From: JAJCZZ01 sp964569085
GTDB lineage: Bacteria > Gemmatimonadota > Gemmatimonadetes > Longimicrobiales > Gaopeijiaceae
NCBI GenBank assembly: GCA_964569085.1
Contig: CAZMTA010000001.1
Span: 1 to 64,000, forward strand
Direction of reading: 5' to 3'
Length of the DNA: 64,000 nt
The notes below the pieces were generated by a model that did no database searches, was not told the DNA's origin, and saw only the letters and a list, made by a program, of their open reading frames with translations. Position 1 is the stretch's first letter, and every line of letters starts with the position of its first letter. Below, in pieces: positions 55,639-64,000 of this stretch. Made by a program: the position numbers and the translations under genes.

Positions 55639-56868
55639 ATGCGCGCCAACCTCATCGCTGGCCTCGACATCGGCACCACGAAGACCTGCGCGGTCATCGG
55701 GGAGGTCTCCATGGACCCCCGGCGCCCGGGCCTCACCGTGCTCGGCGTCGGGCAGGCCCGCACCGGGGGCCTCCGGGGCGACATGGTGACCAACATCGAG
55801 GAGATGACCGAGTCGGTCCGGGCCTCCGTGAAGGAAGCGGAGCTCATGGCCGGCGTCACCGTGGACCGGGTCTACGCCGGGATCGGCGGGGAGCACGTCC
55901 GCGCGTCCACGTCCATGGGCGTGGTGGCGGTGTCCGAGGACGAGGTCGTCCCCGACGACGTCCAGCGCGTCCACGTGGTGGCCCGCGCCGTCGCGCTGCC
56001 CCCGGACCGCGAGATGATCCACGCCATCCCCCAGGAGTACCGGGTCGACCACCAGCGCGGGGTGAAGGACCCCTGCGGCATGGCCGGCGTCCGCCTCGAG
56101 GCCGAGGTCTTCCTGGTCACCTCCGCCATCACCACCGGCGCCAACATCCGCAAGGCGGTCAACCGGGCGGGCTACCGGGTCCAGGAGCTGGTCCTGGAGC
56201 CGCTGGCCGGAGCCCGGGCCGTCCTCACCGAGGACGAGAAGGAGGTGGGCGTCTGCATGGTGGAGATCGGCGCCACCACCACCGACGTGGCCGCCTACTA
56301 CGAGGGGAAGATCCGCCACGTGTGCATCCTCCCCTTCGGTGGGTCCACCCTGACCACGGACCTGGTCCGCGGGCTGTCGGTGCCCTACGCCGAGGCCCGC
56401 AAGGCCAAGGAGCACCACGGGACGGCCTTCGCCCAGCTCGTGGATCCCCGGGAGACGGTCGAGATGCCCGGACCCTCGCCGGGGCAGAAGCGCGCCGTGG
56501 CCCGCGAGCTCATCGCGCACATCATCGAGCAGCGCCTGGACGAGATGTTCGGTCTCGTCCAGAAGGAGCTCCACGACGCGGAGCTCATGGAGAAGCTGGG
56601 GGCGGGCATCGTGCTCACCGGAGGGGCTTCGGCCCTCCCGGGGATCGTCGAGCTCGCCCAGCAGATCTTCGCCGCGCCGGTCCGCCTGGGGGTTCCCCGG
56701 GAAGGCCTGGGCGGCCTCGCCGACTCCGTGGGCCGGCCGAAGTTCGCCGTGGCCACGGGGCTGGCGCTCTGGGGTGCCGACCGCTTCCAGGACACCGGCG
56801 AGGGAGCGTCCACGCTGACGTCCGGCGTCCTGACCAAGCTCGGCACCTGGCTGAAGGAGTTCTTCTAG
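55639..56868 (+). CDS. ftsA: Cell-division protein FtsA
   Basis: Actin-like ATPase that tethers FtsZ to the membrane. 409 aa, ATG start. ATP-binding motifs: LDIGTTKTCAVIGEV (phosphate 1), EIGATTTDVAAYYEG (phosphate 2), FGGSTLTTDLVRGL and VLTGGASALPGI (adenosine). The SHS2 domain insertion lies at about 80-165. The C-terminal amphipathic helix (LTKLGTWLKEFF) is the membrane-targeting sequence. It lies between ftsQ and ftsZ, as usual. Confidence 0.97.
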   Translation: MRANLIAGLDIGTTKTCAVIGEVSMDPRRPGLTVLGVGQARTGGLRGDMVTNIEEMTESVRASVKEAELMAGVTVDRVYAGIGGEHVRASTSMGVVAVSEDEVVPDDVQRVHVVARAVALPPDREMIHAIPQEYRVDHQRGVKDPCGMAGVRLEAEVFLVTSAITTGANIRKAVNRAGYRVQELVLEPLAGARAVLTEDEKEVGVCMVEIGATTTDVAAYYEGKIRHVCILPFGGSTLTTDLVRGLSVPYAEARKAKEHHGTAFAQLVDPRETVEMPGPSPGQKRAVARELIAHIIEQRLDEMFGLVQKELHDAELMEKLGAGIVLTGGASALPGIVELAQQIFAAPVRLGVPREGLGGLADSVGRPKFAVATGLALWGADRFQDTGEGASTLTSGVLTKLGTWLKEFF

Positions 56869-56921
56869 CCGTGCACCACCGTTCGCGCACCACCACCACC
56901 CAGCAGGAGGGAGATGAGAAC

Positions 56922-58157
56922 ATGATGATCTTCGAGTTCGAGGAGACCCCGGCACAGAACGCCCGCATGAAGGTCGTGGGCGTGGGCGGAGCCGGCGGCA
57001 ACGCCGTGAACCGCATGATCGACGAGGACCTGGAGGGCGTGGAGTTCATCTCCATGAACACCGACGCCCAGGCCCTGAAGGGCTCCCGGTCCCAGCTCAC
57101 CCTCCAGATCGGGAAGAAGCTCACCCGGGGCCTCGGCGCCGGCGCCCGCCCGGAGATCGGCCGGCAGGCGCTGGCCGAGAGCGAGGAGGACGTGCGCCGC
57201 GCGCTGGACGGGGCCGACCTGGTCTTCGTGACCGCCGGCATGGGCGGGGGCACCGGGACCGGCGCGGCCCCCATGGTGGCCGACATCGCCCGGGACATGG
57301 GCGCCCTCACCATCGGCATCGTCACCCGCCCGTTCTCCTTCGAGGGGAAGAAGCGGGAGCGCCAGGCCCTCCAGGGGCTCGCCGAGCTGCGCCGGGCCGT
57401 GGACACCATGATCGTGGTGCCCAACGACCGGCTCATGGCGGTGGTGCCCAAGGGCACGTCCTTCCGGGACGCCCTGAAGAAGGCCGACGAGGTCCTCCTC
57501 CACGCCACCCAGGGCATCTCGGACCTCATCCGGGTGAGCGGCGAGGTCAACGTGGACTTCGCCGACGTGCGCACGATCATGTCCTGCCGCGGACCCGCCC
57601 TCATGGGCTCGGGCTTCGGCGAGGGGGACAACCGGGCCCAGGAGGCCGCGCAGGAGGCCATCTCCAGCCCGCTCCTGGACGAGGTGTCCATCGACGGCGC
57701 CCGAGGGGTCCTCATCAACATCACCGGGGGTCTGGACCTCGCCATTGACGAGGTCACCCAGATCTCTTCGATTATCCAGGAAGAGGCGGGGGACGAGGCC
57801 GAGATCATCTTCGGCGCCGTCCACGACCCGGAGCTGGAAGGCAAGATCCGGGTCACCGTCATCGCCACGGGCTTCGACACGGCGGACGAGGAGAAGGTCA
57901 TCGACTTCCGCCGGACGCGCGCCGAGGCGCCGGCCCCGAGCCGCGCCCGGGCCCCGGAGCCCACTCCCCAGGAGAAGCCGGCCGCCAAGCAGCAGCCGGT
58001 CCCCCAGGCCCAGCCGATGCGGGAGCAGCGCGTGGCCGTGGGTGGGAGCCGGAACGACCAGATCCTCCCCCTGGGACGCATGCCGGAGCGGACGGTGAGC
58101 CGGGATCAGCTGACGGAGCTGGACATCCCCACCTTCATCCGGCGACAGATGGACTAG
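56922..58157 (+). CDS. ftsZ: Cell-division GTPase FtsZ
   Basis: Tubulin-like GTPase that forms the Z ring. 411 aa; ATG 56922 has an AGGAGGG site 9 nt upstream. GTP-binding tubulin motif GGGTGTG at 108-114, with VGVGGAGGNAVNRM, ISMNTDAQAL and PNDRL. The T7 synergy loop is NVDFADVRTIM. A Pro/Gln/Ala-rich linker (about 330-395) leads to the conserved C-terminal peptide LDIPTFIRRQMD, which binds FtsA and other partners. It is the last gene of the dcw run proper. Confidence 0.98.
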   Translation: MMIFEFEETPAQNARMKVVGVGGAGGNAVNRMIDEDLEGVEFISMNTDAQALKGSRSQLTLQIGKKLTRGLGAGARPEIGRQALAESEEDVRRALDGADLVFVTAGMGGGTGTGAAPMVADIARDMGALTIGIVTRPFSFEGKKRERQALQGLAELRRAVDTMIVVPNDRLMAVVPKGTSFRDALKKADEVLLHATQGISDLIRVSGEVNVDFADVRTIMSCRGPALMGSGFGEGDNRAQEAAQEAISSPLLDEVSIDGARGVLINITGGLDLAIDEVTQISSIIQEEAGDEAEIIFGAVHDPELEGKIRVTVIATGFDTADEEKVIDFRRTRAEAPAPSRARAPEPTPQEKPAAKQQPVPQAQPMREQRVAVGGSRNDQILPLGRMPERTVSRDQLTELDIPTFIRRQMD

Positions 58158-58195
58158 GGGCCGGCCCGGACGGCTTCTCGAAGGAGAAACATCTG

Positions 58196-58267
58196 GTGCG
58201 CGGCTTCCGGGCCGCAGTACGTTGGATGAAGTGGCACAGCGGCACTCCGCGGCCCCGGGCCGTGTAG
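58196..58267 (+). CDS. Possible 23-residue basic peptide after ftsZ
   Basis: GTG start with a good AAGGAG Shine-Dalgarno 9 nt upstream (58181-58186). The translation contains GFRAAVRWMKWHSG and ends PRPRAV; it is strongly basic with two Trp. Such a start signal is not needed by any other frame here. There is no known family I can name, and 23 codons are too few for coding bias to prove anything. It could be a small protein, a leader peptide or chance. Confidence 0.35.
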   Translation: MRGFRAAVRWMKWHSGTPRPRAV

Positions 58268-58291
58268 GACCCGGCGCCACGCTGGATGGTG

Positions 58292-58329
58292 GGCCGCCCG
58301 GTGGGATCTCCCTCCCCCGCCGGGCGGCC
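58292..58329 (+). terminator. Hairpin between ftsZ and the M23 peptidase gene
   Basis: 10-bp stem (58292-58301 with 58320-58329) with an 18-nt loop. It is not followed by a T tract. It may attenuate read-through from the dcw operon. Confidence 0.45.
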
Positions 58330-58371
58330 GTTGGTTGGAAGGGGGAGTCACGGAGCGATCCAGGGATCCGA

Positions 58372-59676
58372 GTGGTGAGATCAAACGAGTTCGGAAGAGC
58401 GGTCCTCGGGGCCGCGGCGGCGATCCTTCTCGCCGGGTGCGGTGGCCCCGCGCCCGACGTGGGAACGCTGGACGTCGTGCACGCGCGTCCCGCGGAGCAG
58501 GTGGAGATCTTCACCCTCCGCGACGGCGAGACGCTGGGGGAGATCCTCTCCGAGACGCTGGACGGCTCCGAGCAGTACAACTTCCTGCTCTCCTTCCGGG
58601 AGCAGGCGAGCCCCCGCCGCATCCGGGCCGGCACCGAGGTGACCTTCCGCTACCTCCCCGACGACCGCGCCCTCCGGGGCGTGGACGTGGCCGTGAACTC
58701 CGACGAGACGGTGCGGATGGTGCGCACCCCCACGGGGTGGAGCTCCGAGACCATCGAGACGCCCACGTACGTCGACACCGTCTTCGCCTCGGGCGCCATC
58801 GAGAGCGTCCTCTGGACGTCGGTGGTGCGCAACCCCGCGCTGGACGGCATCCCGGTCTCGGACCGGAGCCGGCTCATCGACTACCTGGACCGGGTCTTCC
58901 AGTGGCAGGTCGACTTCTCCCGCCAGATCCGGGTGGGGGACACCTACCGCTTCGCCTTCGAGCGCCACGTGCGCCCCGACGGCAGCATGCGGACCGGCCG
59001 CCTCCTGGCGGCGGAGCTGGTGAACTCGGGCACGGCCTACCACGCGGTCTGGTTCGCTCCGGAGAACGAGGACGAGGGCTCCTACTTCGACCTCGAGGGG
59101 AAGTCGGTCCGACGGGCCTTCCTCCTCAAGCCGCTCGAGTACCGGCGGATCTCGTCGCGCTTCTCGGGAGGCCGCTTCCACCCCGTGCTGAAGCGGTGGC
59201 GGGCCCACCGGGGCGTGGACTACGCCGCCGACACGGGGACGCCCATCATGGCCACCTCCGACGGCGTCGTGATCCACCGCGCCCCCAAGGGCGGCTACGG
59301 CAACGCGGTGGAGATCCGGCACCCCAACGGCTTCATCACCCGCTACGCCCACCTCTCGCGCTTCCGCTCGGGGGTGAACGTGGGCACCCGGGTCCGCCAG
59401 GGCGACGTCATCGGCTACGTGGGCGCCACCGGGCTCGTCACCGGGCCCCACCTGCACTACGAGATGATCCGGGGCGGACGCCAGATCGATCCCCTCTCCG
59501 TGGACCTCCCCAAGGGGATGCCGATCCCCCAGGAGAGCTTCGAGGAGTGGATCCGCGACCGTGACACCCGCCTGAGCCTCCTGGAGTCCATCCCCGGTGC
59601 GGGTCCGGCGCGCACCGCGGCCCTCCTCCAGGAGCCCGTCGTGTCCGCCCCGGCCGGAGACGATCTGGGAGGGTGA
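58372..59676 (+). CDS. M23-family peptidoglycan endopeptidase-like lipoprotein
   Basis: 434 aa from GTG 58372 (GTG 58375 is equally possible). Signal peptide with lipobox ILLAGC near residue 22. A LysM/OapA-like N-terminal region (EIFTLRDGETLGEILSETL) and a beta-rich middle lead to the M23 catalytic domain (about 265-385). Zinc ligands are His in WRAHRGVDYAAD with the Asp, and the HLH motif in TGPHLHYEMI. NGFITRYAHLSRF is also typical. Predicted to cleave or bind peptidoglycan cross-links at the membrane; the position just after ftsZ suggests a link to division. It overlaps the next gene by 4 bp. Confidence 0.9.
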   Translation: MVRSNEFGRAVLGAAAAILLAGCGGPAPDVGTLDVVHARPAEQVEIFTLRDGETLGEILSETLDGSEQYNFLLSFREQASPRRIRAGTEVTFRYLPDDRALRGVDVAVNSDETVRMVRTPTGWSSETIETPTYVDTVFASGAIESVLWTSVVRNPALDGIPVSDRSRLIDYLDRVFQWQVDFSRQIRVGDTYRFAFERHVRPDGSMRTGRLLAAELVNSGTAYHAVWFAPENEDEGSYFDLEGKSVRRAFLLKPLEYRRISSRFSGGRFHPVLKRWRAHRGVDYAADTGTPIMATSDGVVIHRAPKGGYGNAVEIRHPNGFITRYAHLSRFRSGVNVGTRVRQGDVIGYVGATGLVTGPHLHYEMIRGGRQIDPLSVDLPKGMPIPQESFEEWIRDRDTRLSLLESIPGAGPARTAALLQEPVVSAPAGDDLGG

Positions 59677-61610
59677 CCCGCCTCCTCCTCTTCCTGCTCC
59701 TCGGGGCGGCGCTGGCCGCCTGGTCGTTCTGGGTGTATCTCCGGGCCGAGCTCCCCGTCCGGGGGCGCCGGATCCTGGCGGGCCTCCGCGCCGCCGCCCT
59801 CCTCCTGCTCCTGGCCCTCCTCTTCGATCCGCGGCTCCCCTGGGGAGACGCCGGGGCCTCCACCGCCCGCTGGGTCCTGCTGGACGCGTCCCTGAGCATG
59901 GGCGCCGCCCCTCCGGGCCGCTCCAGCCCCTGGGACTCGGCCCGGGCCCGCGCCCGCGCCCTGGAGGAGGACGGGTGGCGCGTGGTGACCTTCGGCGACG
60001 GCCTGCGGGTCGGCGCCGCCGCGGACTCCCTCCGCGCCCCCGGGGCGCCCACCACGCGGCTGGCCGAGGCGCTCCGCCGCGCCGCCGAGGCCGGGGCCGC
60101 CGAGGTGCGGGTCCTCTCCGACCTCCGCTTCCACGACGGCGTGGAGGCCGGAGCCGTCCTCGCCGCTGCCCGGGGCCCCGTGGACTTCGAGGCCGTCGGC
60201 GCCGAGGTGCCCAACGCGGGCGTGGTGGGGCTGGAGATCCCCGACGTCCTGCGCCGCGACCGTCCCCGGGATGCCGTCTTCGAGCTCCTGGGCGACGGCG
60301 CCGGCGACTCGGTCGAGGTGGAGATCCGGGAGGAGGGGCGGGTCGTGGCCACCTGGTCCGGGACGACGCCCCCGGCGGGCCGGCTCCGCCGGGTCTCGGT
60401 GGAGCTTCCGCCTCCGGGGCCCGAGGGGCGGGTGCGCTACACCGCCACGGTGCGCCTCGACGGAGACGCCTTCCCCGAGGACGACGAGGCGGTGGCGTGG
60501 GCCGCCGCGGGCTTCGAGGAGGACGCGCTGGTCCTGGTGTCGCTGGCGCCGGACTGGGAGCCCCGCTGGCTCCTCCCCACGCTGGAGCAGGTCACCGGGC
60601 TCCCCGGCGCCGGGTGGCTCCGGGTCGGCCCCGACCGCTTCGTCCCCATGGGGCGGGGCGTGGACCGCGGCGCCCCGGTGGATTCGGCGACCGTGGGCCG
60701 GGCCGCCCGGGAGGCGGCGGTCCTCGTGGTGCACGGCCTCGAGGGGGACGCCGACGCCTGGGCCCGGGCCCTCCCCGCCGCCGCGCCCCGGGTGCTCGCG
60801 TGGCCGCACGACCGCGCCGGGGCCGAGCTGGTGGGTCTGGAGGTCGCGCCGGTGCAGGGGGGCGAGTGGTACGCCTCCTCGAACCTCCCGCCCTCGCCGG
60901 TGGTGGCGGAGCTGGCCGGGCAGGACTTCTCCGGCTTTCCGCCCCTGGGGGAGTTCTTCCTGGTGAGCGACCAGGACGGCACCCGCCCCCCGCTCCAGGT
61001 GCAGCTCGGCGGCACCGGACGCGCCGAGGCCGCCGTGGTCCTCCGACGGGAGGCCGGACGGCGCATGGTGGTGCCCCTCACCCGGGGGTACTGGAGATGG
61101 GCGGCCCGGGGCGGCGCCGCCCGGGAAGGGTACCGACGGCTCTGGGGCGCGCTGGCGGGCTGGCTCCTCACGGCGGACGACGCGGTGGCCGGGGCGGGGG
61201 TCCGCCCGGTGGAGCGGGTCGTGCCCCGGGGGACGGCGCCGCGCTGGCTCCTCCCCGCCGGGGCGGGCCCGGTCCGCCTGGAGATCTCGAGGGGGGACTC
61301 GCTGGTGGCGGCAGACACGCTGGAGGGGAGGGGCCCGGTGGCCGGGGGCCTCCTGGAGCCCGGGAGCTACGCGTACCGCGCCACGAGGGCGGACGGGGGG
61401 GACCTGGGGGAGGGCCGCTTCGACGTGGCCCGGACCACCGACGAGCTCCTCCCGGCGCCCCGGCGGCCCGAGGCCGCCGTCGGGGACGGGACCGGTCCGG
61501 AGGTCACCGAGGCGGGGACCCCCCTGCGGACCCGTCCCTGGCCCTACCTTCTTGTCCTGGTCCTCCTCTGCGCGGAGTGGATCGGCCGGCGCCGCGTCGG
61601 CCTCCGCTGA
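59673..61610 (+). CDS. Large membrane protein with vWA-like domain, function unknown
   Basis: 645 aa, GTG start in the M23 gene stop. Two N-terminal hydrophobic helices (about 3-22 and 34-52) are followed by a vWA-like segment with a MIDAS-type DASLS motif (WVLLDASLSMGAA). A beta-rich region follows (about 190-280), then a second alpha/beta domain with ALVLVSLAPDWEPRWLLPTLEQ and VLVVHGLEGDADAWARAL, like a glutamine-amidotransferase-type fold. A C-terminal transmembrane helix (about 618-636) ends RRRVGLR. This architecture resembles BatA-like or DUF7408-type membrane proteins. No partner MoxR ATPase is nearby. Position between an endopeptidase and ftsY gives no firm clue. Confidence 0.75.
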   Translation: MTRLLLFLLLGAALAAWSFWVYLRAELPVRGRRILAGLRAAALLLLLALLFDPRLPWGDAGASTARWVLLDASLSMGAAPPGRSSPWDSARARARALEEDGWRVVTFGDGLRVGAAADSLRAPGAPTTRLAEALRRAAEAGAAEVRVLSDLRFHDGVEAGAVLAAARGPVDFEAVGAEVPNAGVVGLEIPDVLRRDRPRDAVFELLGDGAGDSVEVEIREEGRVVATWSGTTPPAGRLRRVSVELPPPGPEGRVRYTATVRLDGDAFPEDDEAVAWAAAGFEEDALVLVSLAPDWEPRWLLPTLEQVTGLPGAGWLRVGPDRFVPMGRGVDRGAPVDSATVGRAAREAAVLVVHGLEGDADAWARALPAAAPRVLAWPHDRAGAELVGLEVAPVQGGEWYASSNLPPSPVVAELAGQDFSGFPPLGEFFLVSDQDGTRPPLQVQLGGTGRAEAAVVLRREAGRRMVVPLTRGYWRWAARGGAAREGYRRLWGALAGWLLTADDAVAGAGVRPVERVVPRGTAPRWLLPAGAGPVRLEISRGDSLVAADTLEGRGPVAGGLLEPGSYAYRATRADGGDLGEGRFDVARTTDELLPAPRRPEAAVGDGTGPEVTEAGTPLRTRPWPYLLVLVLLCAEWIGRRRVGLR

Positions 61611-61719
61611 GCGCCGGGGACCCAGCCGGGACGGCGCCCCGCCCGGGGGGCTCGCCCCACACGCCATCGCCCGAAGCGGGTCGCTCCGGCGGCCCGGCCC
61701 CTGCATCGACACCCACGAG

Positions 61720-62643
61720 ATGAGCCGACTCTTCAAGAAGAAGCCCGAGAAGAAGAAGACCTTCTGGAAGAAGGTCGTGGACCTGGCCCTCACCGACGTG
61801 CGGGTGGCGGCCGGGGGCATGGACCACGAGTCGCTGGAGGAGCTGGAGGAGCGGCTCCTGGCCGCCGACTTCGGCGTGCCCGCGACCCTCCGCCTGGTGG
61901 ACCACGTGGAGGAGCTGGCCCGACGGGGGAAGGTCCGGGGCCTGGCGGGCCTGCGCGACGCGCTGGAGGAGGAGATCCGCACCATCCTCCGGCCCTCCGT
62001 CGACGCCGAGCTCCGCGCGGCCGACACCCCGCCCACCGTCTACCTCATCGTGGGTGTGAACGGGGTGGGGAAGACCACCTCGGTGGCCAAGGTCGCCCAC
62101 CACCTGGTGCAGGAGGGGCGCTCGGTCATGGTGGCCGCCGCCGACACCTTCCGCGCCGGCGCCGTGGAGCAGCTCGAGGTGTGGGCGGATCGCATCGGCG
62201 CCGACTTCCTCCGGGGGCAGCAGGGCGGCGACCCCGCCGCCGTGGCCTTCGACGCCCTGGAGGCGGCGGAGCGCCGGGGCACCGACGTGCTCCTCATCGA
62301 CACCGCCGGACGGCTGCACACGAACCGGGGGCTCATGGAGGAGCTGAAGAAGATCGACCGCGTCGTGCGGCGACGGCTCGACGGCGCCCCCCATGAGACG
62401 CTCCTGGTGCTGGACGCCACGGTGGGGCAGAACGCCGTGCGCCAGCTCGAGCAGTTCCAGAAGGCGGTGGACGTGACCGGGATCGTGCTGGCCAAGATGG
62501 ACTCCACCGCCCGGGGCGGGATCGTGGTGGCGCTCCAGGAGGAGCACGGCATCCCGGTGAAGCTGGTGGGGCTGGGGGAGCAGGTGGAGGACGTGGACAC
62601 CTTCGACGTGGACGCCTTCGTGCGCGGGGTCTTCGGGTCGTGA
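61720..62643 (+). CDS. ftsY: Signal recognition particle receptor FtsY
   Basis: GTPase that docks SRP-ribosome complexes at the membrane. 307 aa, ATG start. The N-terminal acidic A domain is reduced to a short lysine-rich membrane-binding segment (RLFKKKPEKKKTFWKKV). The N domain (about 20-95) is followed by the G domain: P-loop GVNGVGKT (112-119), AADTFRAGAVEQLEVW, LLIDTAGRLHTNRGLMEEL, LDATVGQNA and LAKMDSTARGG. The end KLVGLGEQVEDVDTFD distinguishes it from Ffh, as does the absence of an M domain. Confidence 0.97.
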   Translation: MSRLFKKKPEKKKTFWKKVVDLALTDVRVAAGGMDHESLEELEERLLAADFGVPATLRLVDHVEELARRGKVRGLAGLRDALEEEIRTILRPSVDAELRAADTPPTVYLIVGVNGVGKTTSVAKVAHHLVQEGRSVMVAAADTFRAGAVEQLEVWADRIGADFLRGQQGGDPAAVAFDALEAAERRGTDVLLIDTAGRLHTNRGLMEELKKIDRVVRRRLDGAPHETLLVLDATVGQNAVRQLEQFQKAVDVTGIVLAKMDSTARGGIVVALQEEHGIPVKLVGLGEQVEDVDTFDVDAFVRGVFGS

Positions 62644-62713
62644 CCCCGGCCCCCGTCCCCGTTCGCCCCCGGCCTTCCGGCCCCGCGTCGGCCCGCGGGA
62701 GGTGCAGGGAGCG

Positions 62714-64000
62714 GTGAGCGCCTACTCCCACCTGGACCGGTCGGCCCAGTACCTGAAGGGCGTGGGCCCGAAGCGCGCCGACGCGCTGGTGGCCCTGGGG
62801 ATCAGCACCGCCCGGGACCTCCTGTACCACGTCCCGCGCCGCTACGACGACGCGTCCACCGTCACGCCGGTGGGGGACCTCCAGGTCGGGGCGGACGCGA
62901 CCGCCATGGGGACGGTGCGGAGCAAGGGGGTGATCCCCACCCGGAAGGGGCTGCGGATCTTCCAGGCCGTCCTCCAGGACGAGAGCGGGATGATCACCGT
63001 GGCCTGGCCGGGCCAGCCGTGGCTCGACCGGAAGATCCGGGAGGGGGACACGCTCCTGGTCACCGGCCCGGTGAAGTTCTTCCACGGCCGCCAGCTCCAG
63101 CCCCGGGAGTTCACGGTCATGGGCCGCGCGGGGCGGGAGGACGAGGCGCCCGGCGACACCGGGACGATCTTCGTCACCTACCCGGCCGGGGAGGACGTCC
63201 CCCAGTGGGTCCTGCGGCGGATCTTCGAGAAGAACCTGGAGAGCCTGCTGGAGTGGGCCGACGACGACGAATGGACGACCGCCGAGGGGCGGGCCCGGCT
63301 GGGGCTCCCCGGCCTCTCCGCCGCGCTCCGGGCGCTGCACCGGCCCCGGAGCCTGGCCGAGGCCGAGGAGGGGCGCCGCCGCCTGGCCTTCGACGAGCTC
63401 TTCTTCCTCCAGCTCCTCCAGGCGCTGGTCCGCCACACCCAGATGGAGGTGGCGCCGGGCATGCCCCACGCCCGGACCAACGACCTCGTCCGCCCCCTCC
63501 ACGAGGCCCTCCCCTTCGAGCTCACCGGGGCCCAGGCCCGGGTCCTCCGGGAGGTCTACGACGACATGGGCAGCGAGCGGCGCATGAACCGCCTGGTGCA
63601 GGGGGACGTGGGCTCCGGGAAGACCGTGGTGGCGCTCTTCGCCATGCTCCTGGCGCTGGAGGGCGGGAGCCAGGCGGCGCTCATGGCGCCCACGGAGCTC
63701 CTGGCCGAGCAGCACGCCCGCAACCTGGGCGAGCTGGTGGCGCCCCTGGGGCTCGAGGTGGGGCTGCTCACCGGCGGGCTCCCGCTGGCGGAGCGGCGCC
63801 GGGTCCTGGAAGGGCTCGCCTCGGGGGCGCTCCCCCTGGTGGTGGGCACCCACGCCCTGATCCAGGAAGGCGTCACCTTCCGGCGGCTGGGGCTGGTGGT
63901 CGTCGACGAGCAGCACCGCTTCGGGGTGAAGCAGCGCATGGCGCTGGCCGAGGGCGGCGAGGACGGGACCCCGGCGCCCGACGTCCTCATCATGTCGGCC
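62714..64000 (+). CDS. recG: ATP-dependent DNA helicase RecG, 5' portion (runs off window)
   Basis: Branch-migration helicase for stalled forks and recombination intermediates. 429 codons are visible, out of an expected total near 700. GTG 62714 follows a GGGAGG site; an in-frame GTG at 62702 would add four residues. The N-terminal wedge/OB domain begins YLKGVGPKRADALVALGI and includes RRYDD. Helicase motifs: PFELTGAQARVLREV (Q/motif 0), GDVGSGKT (motif I, 297-304), APTELLAEQHARNL (Ia), VVGTHALIQEGV (Ic) and VVDEQHRFGVKQR (motif II, DEQH). Motifs III-VI and the TRG region lie beyond the window. Confidence 0.97.
   Translation, partial: MSAYSHLDRSAQYLKGVGPKRADALVALGISTARDLLYHVPRRYDDASTVTPVGDLQVGADATAMGTVRSKGVIPTRKGLRIFQAVLQDESGMITVAWPGQPWLDRKIREGDTLLVTGPVKFFHGRQLQPREFTVMGRAGREDEAPGDTGTIFVTYPAGEDVPQWVLRRIFEKNLESLLEWADDDEWTTAEGRARLGLPGLSAALRALHRPRSLAEAEEGRRRLAFDELFFLQLLQALVRHTQMEVAPGMPHARTNDLVRPLHEALPFELTGAQARVLREVYDDMGSERRMNRLVQGDVGSGKTVVALFAMLLALEGGSQAALMAPTELLAEQHARNLGELVAPLGLEVGLLTGGLPLAERRRVLEGLASGALPLVVGTHALIQEGVTFRRLGLVVVDEQHRFGVKQRMALAEGGEDGTPAPDVLIMSA

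Noticed and set aside
1..64000. CRISPR arrays, insertion sequences, prophage or integrase genes
   Set aside because: No regularly spaced direct repeats, transposase, recombinase or phage structural motifs were seen. tRNA-Val is not followed by an integrase or a repeated tRNA end.

Overview
This is a very GC-rich bacterial chromosome segment with tightly packed genes, many GTG starts and many 4-bp ATGA/GTGA overlaps. There is no insertion sequence, prophage, CRISPR array or plasmid gene. The cell is diderm: it has a TonB/ExbB/ExbD system, lipoproteins and a MurE with the meso-diaminopimelate signature. This, together with a type-2 IleRS, tandem DUF4097 proteins, DnaA-like paralogs and PATAN/TPR proteins, suggests Gemmatimonadota or a close relative. 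That placement is inferred from gene content, not from a marker-gene tree.

Layout. 1-4.4 kb: 3' part of ftsH, diadenylate cyclase cdaA, then an exbB-exbD-exbD-tonB operon with a clear promoter and a strong terminator. 4.4-11.0 kb: housekeeping genes yggS, divIVA, purine nucleoside phosphorylase, ileS (type 2, swapped signature motif GLHH) and rluD. 11.1-17.0 kb: the least familiar block, a tandem DnaA-like AAA+ protein, a PATAN (DUF4388)/TPR protein, a membrane-anchored metallopeptidase-like protein and an NtrC-type regulator, all closely spaced. 17.0-20.5 kb: a tiny two-helix membrane protein behind a promoter that predicts a leaderless mRNA, then an aminotransferase / GNAT-like / HAD phosphatase cassette and tRNA-Val(UAC). 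20.6-22.1 kb: a DUF4168-like secreted protein, a 58-aa zinc-ribbon membrane protein and a Yip1-like protein. 22.2-26.6 kb: a molybdenum cassette with an FdhF/YdeP-type oxidoreductase, fdhD, mobA and mobB. 26.7-28.5 kb: a cytochrome c lipoprotein and a Tat-exported flavoprotein of the sarcosine-oxidase family. 28.5-31.5 kb: a histidine kinase, converging with a glycerophosphodiesterase and a small coiled-coil membrane protein. 31.6-35.9 kb: an ECF sigma factor, its anti-sigma factor and three tandem DUF4097 beta-repeat proteins. 35.9-41.5 kb: a REC-first sensor kinase, a lipoprotein, a thioesterase and a large TPR protein.

42.0-58.2 kb is a complete division and cell-wall (dcw) run: mraZ, rsmH, ftsL, ftsI(PASTA), murE, murF, mraY, murD, ftsW, murG, murC, ftsQ, ftsA, ftsZ. 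It sits behind one strong promoter with 10-bp-spaced MraZ boxes. murB and ddl are absent from it. It is followed by a very short basic ORF, an M23 endopeptidase-like lipoprotein, a vWA-like membrane protein, ftsY and the 5' two thirds of recG, which runs off the window.

The clearest candidates for undescribed biology are the 11.1-17.0 kb block and the DUF4097 trio under ECF control. Other points of note are the IleRS motif swap, the MraZ operator, and a sharp codon-usage change inside murD.
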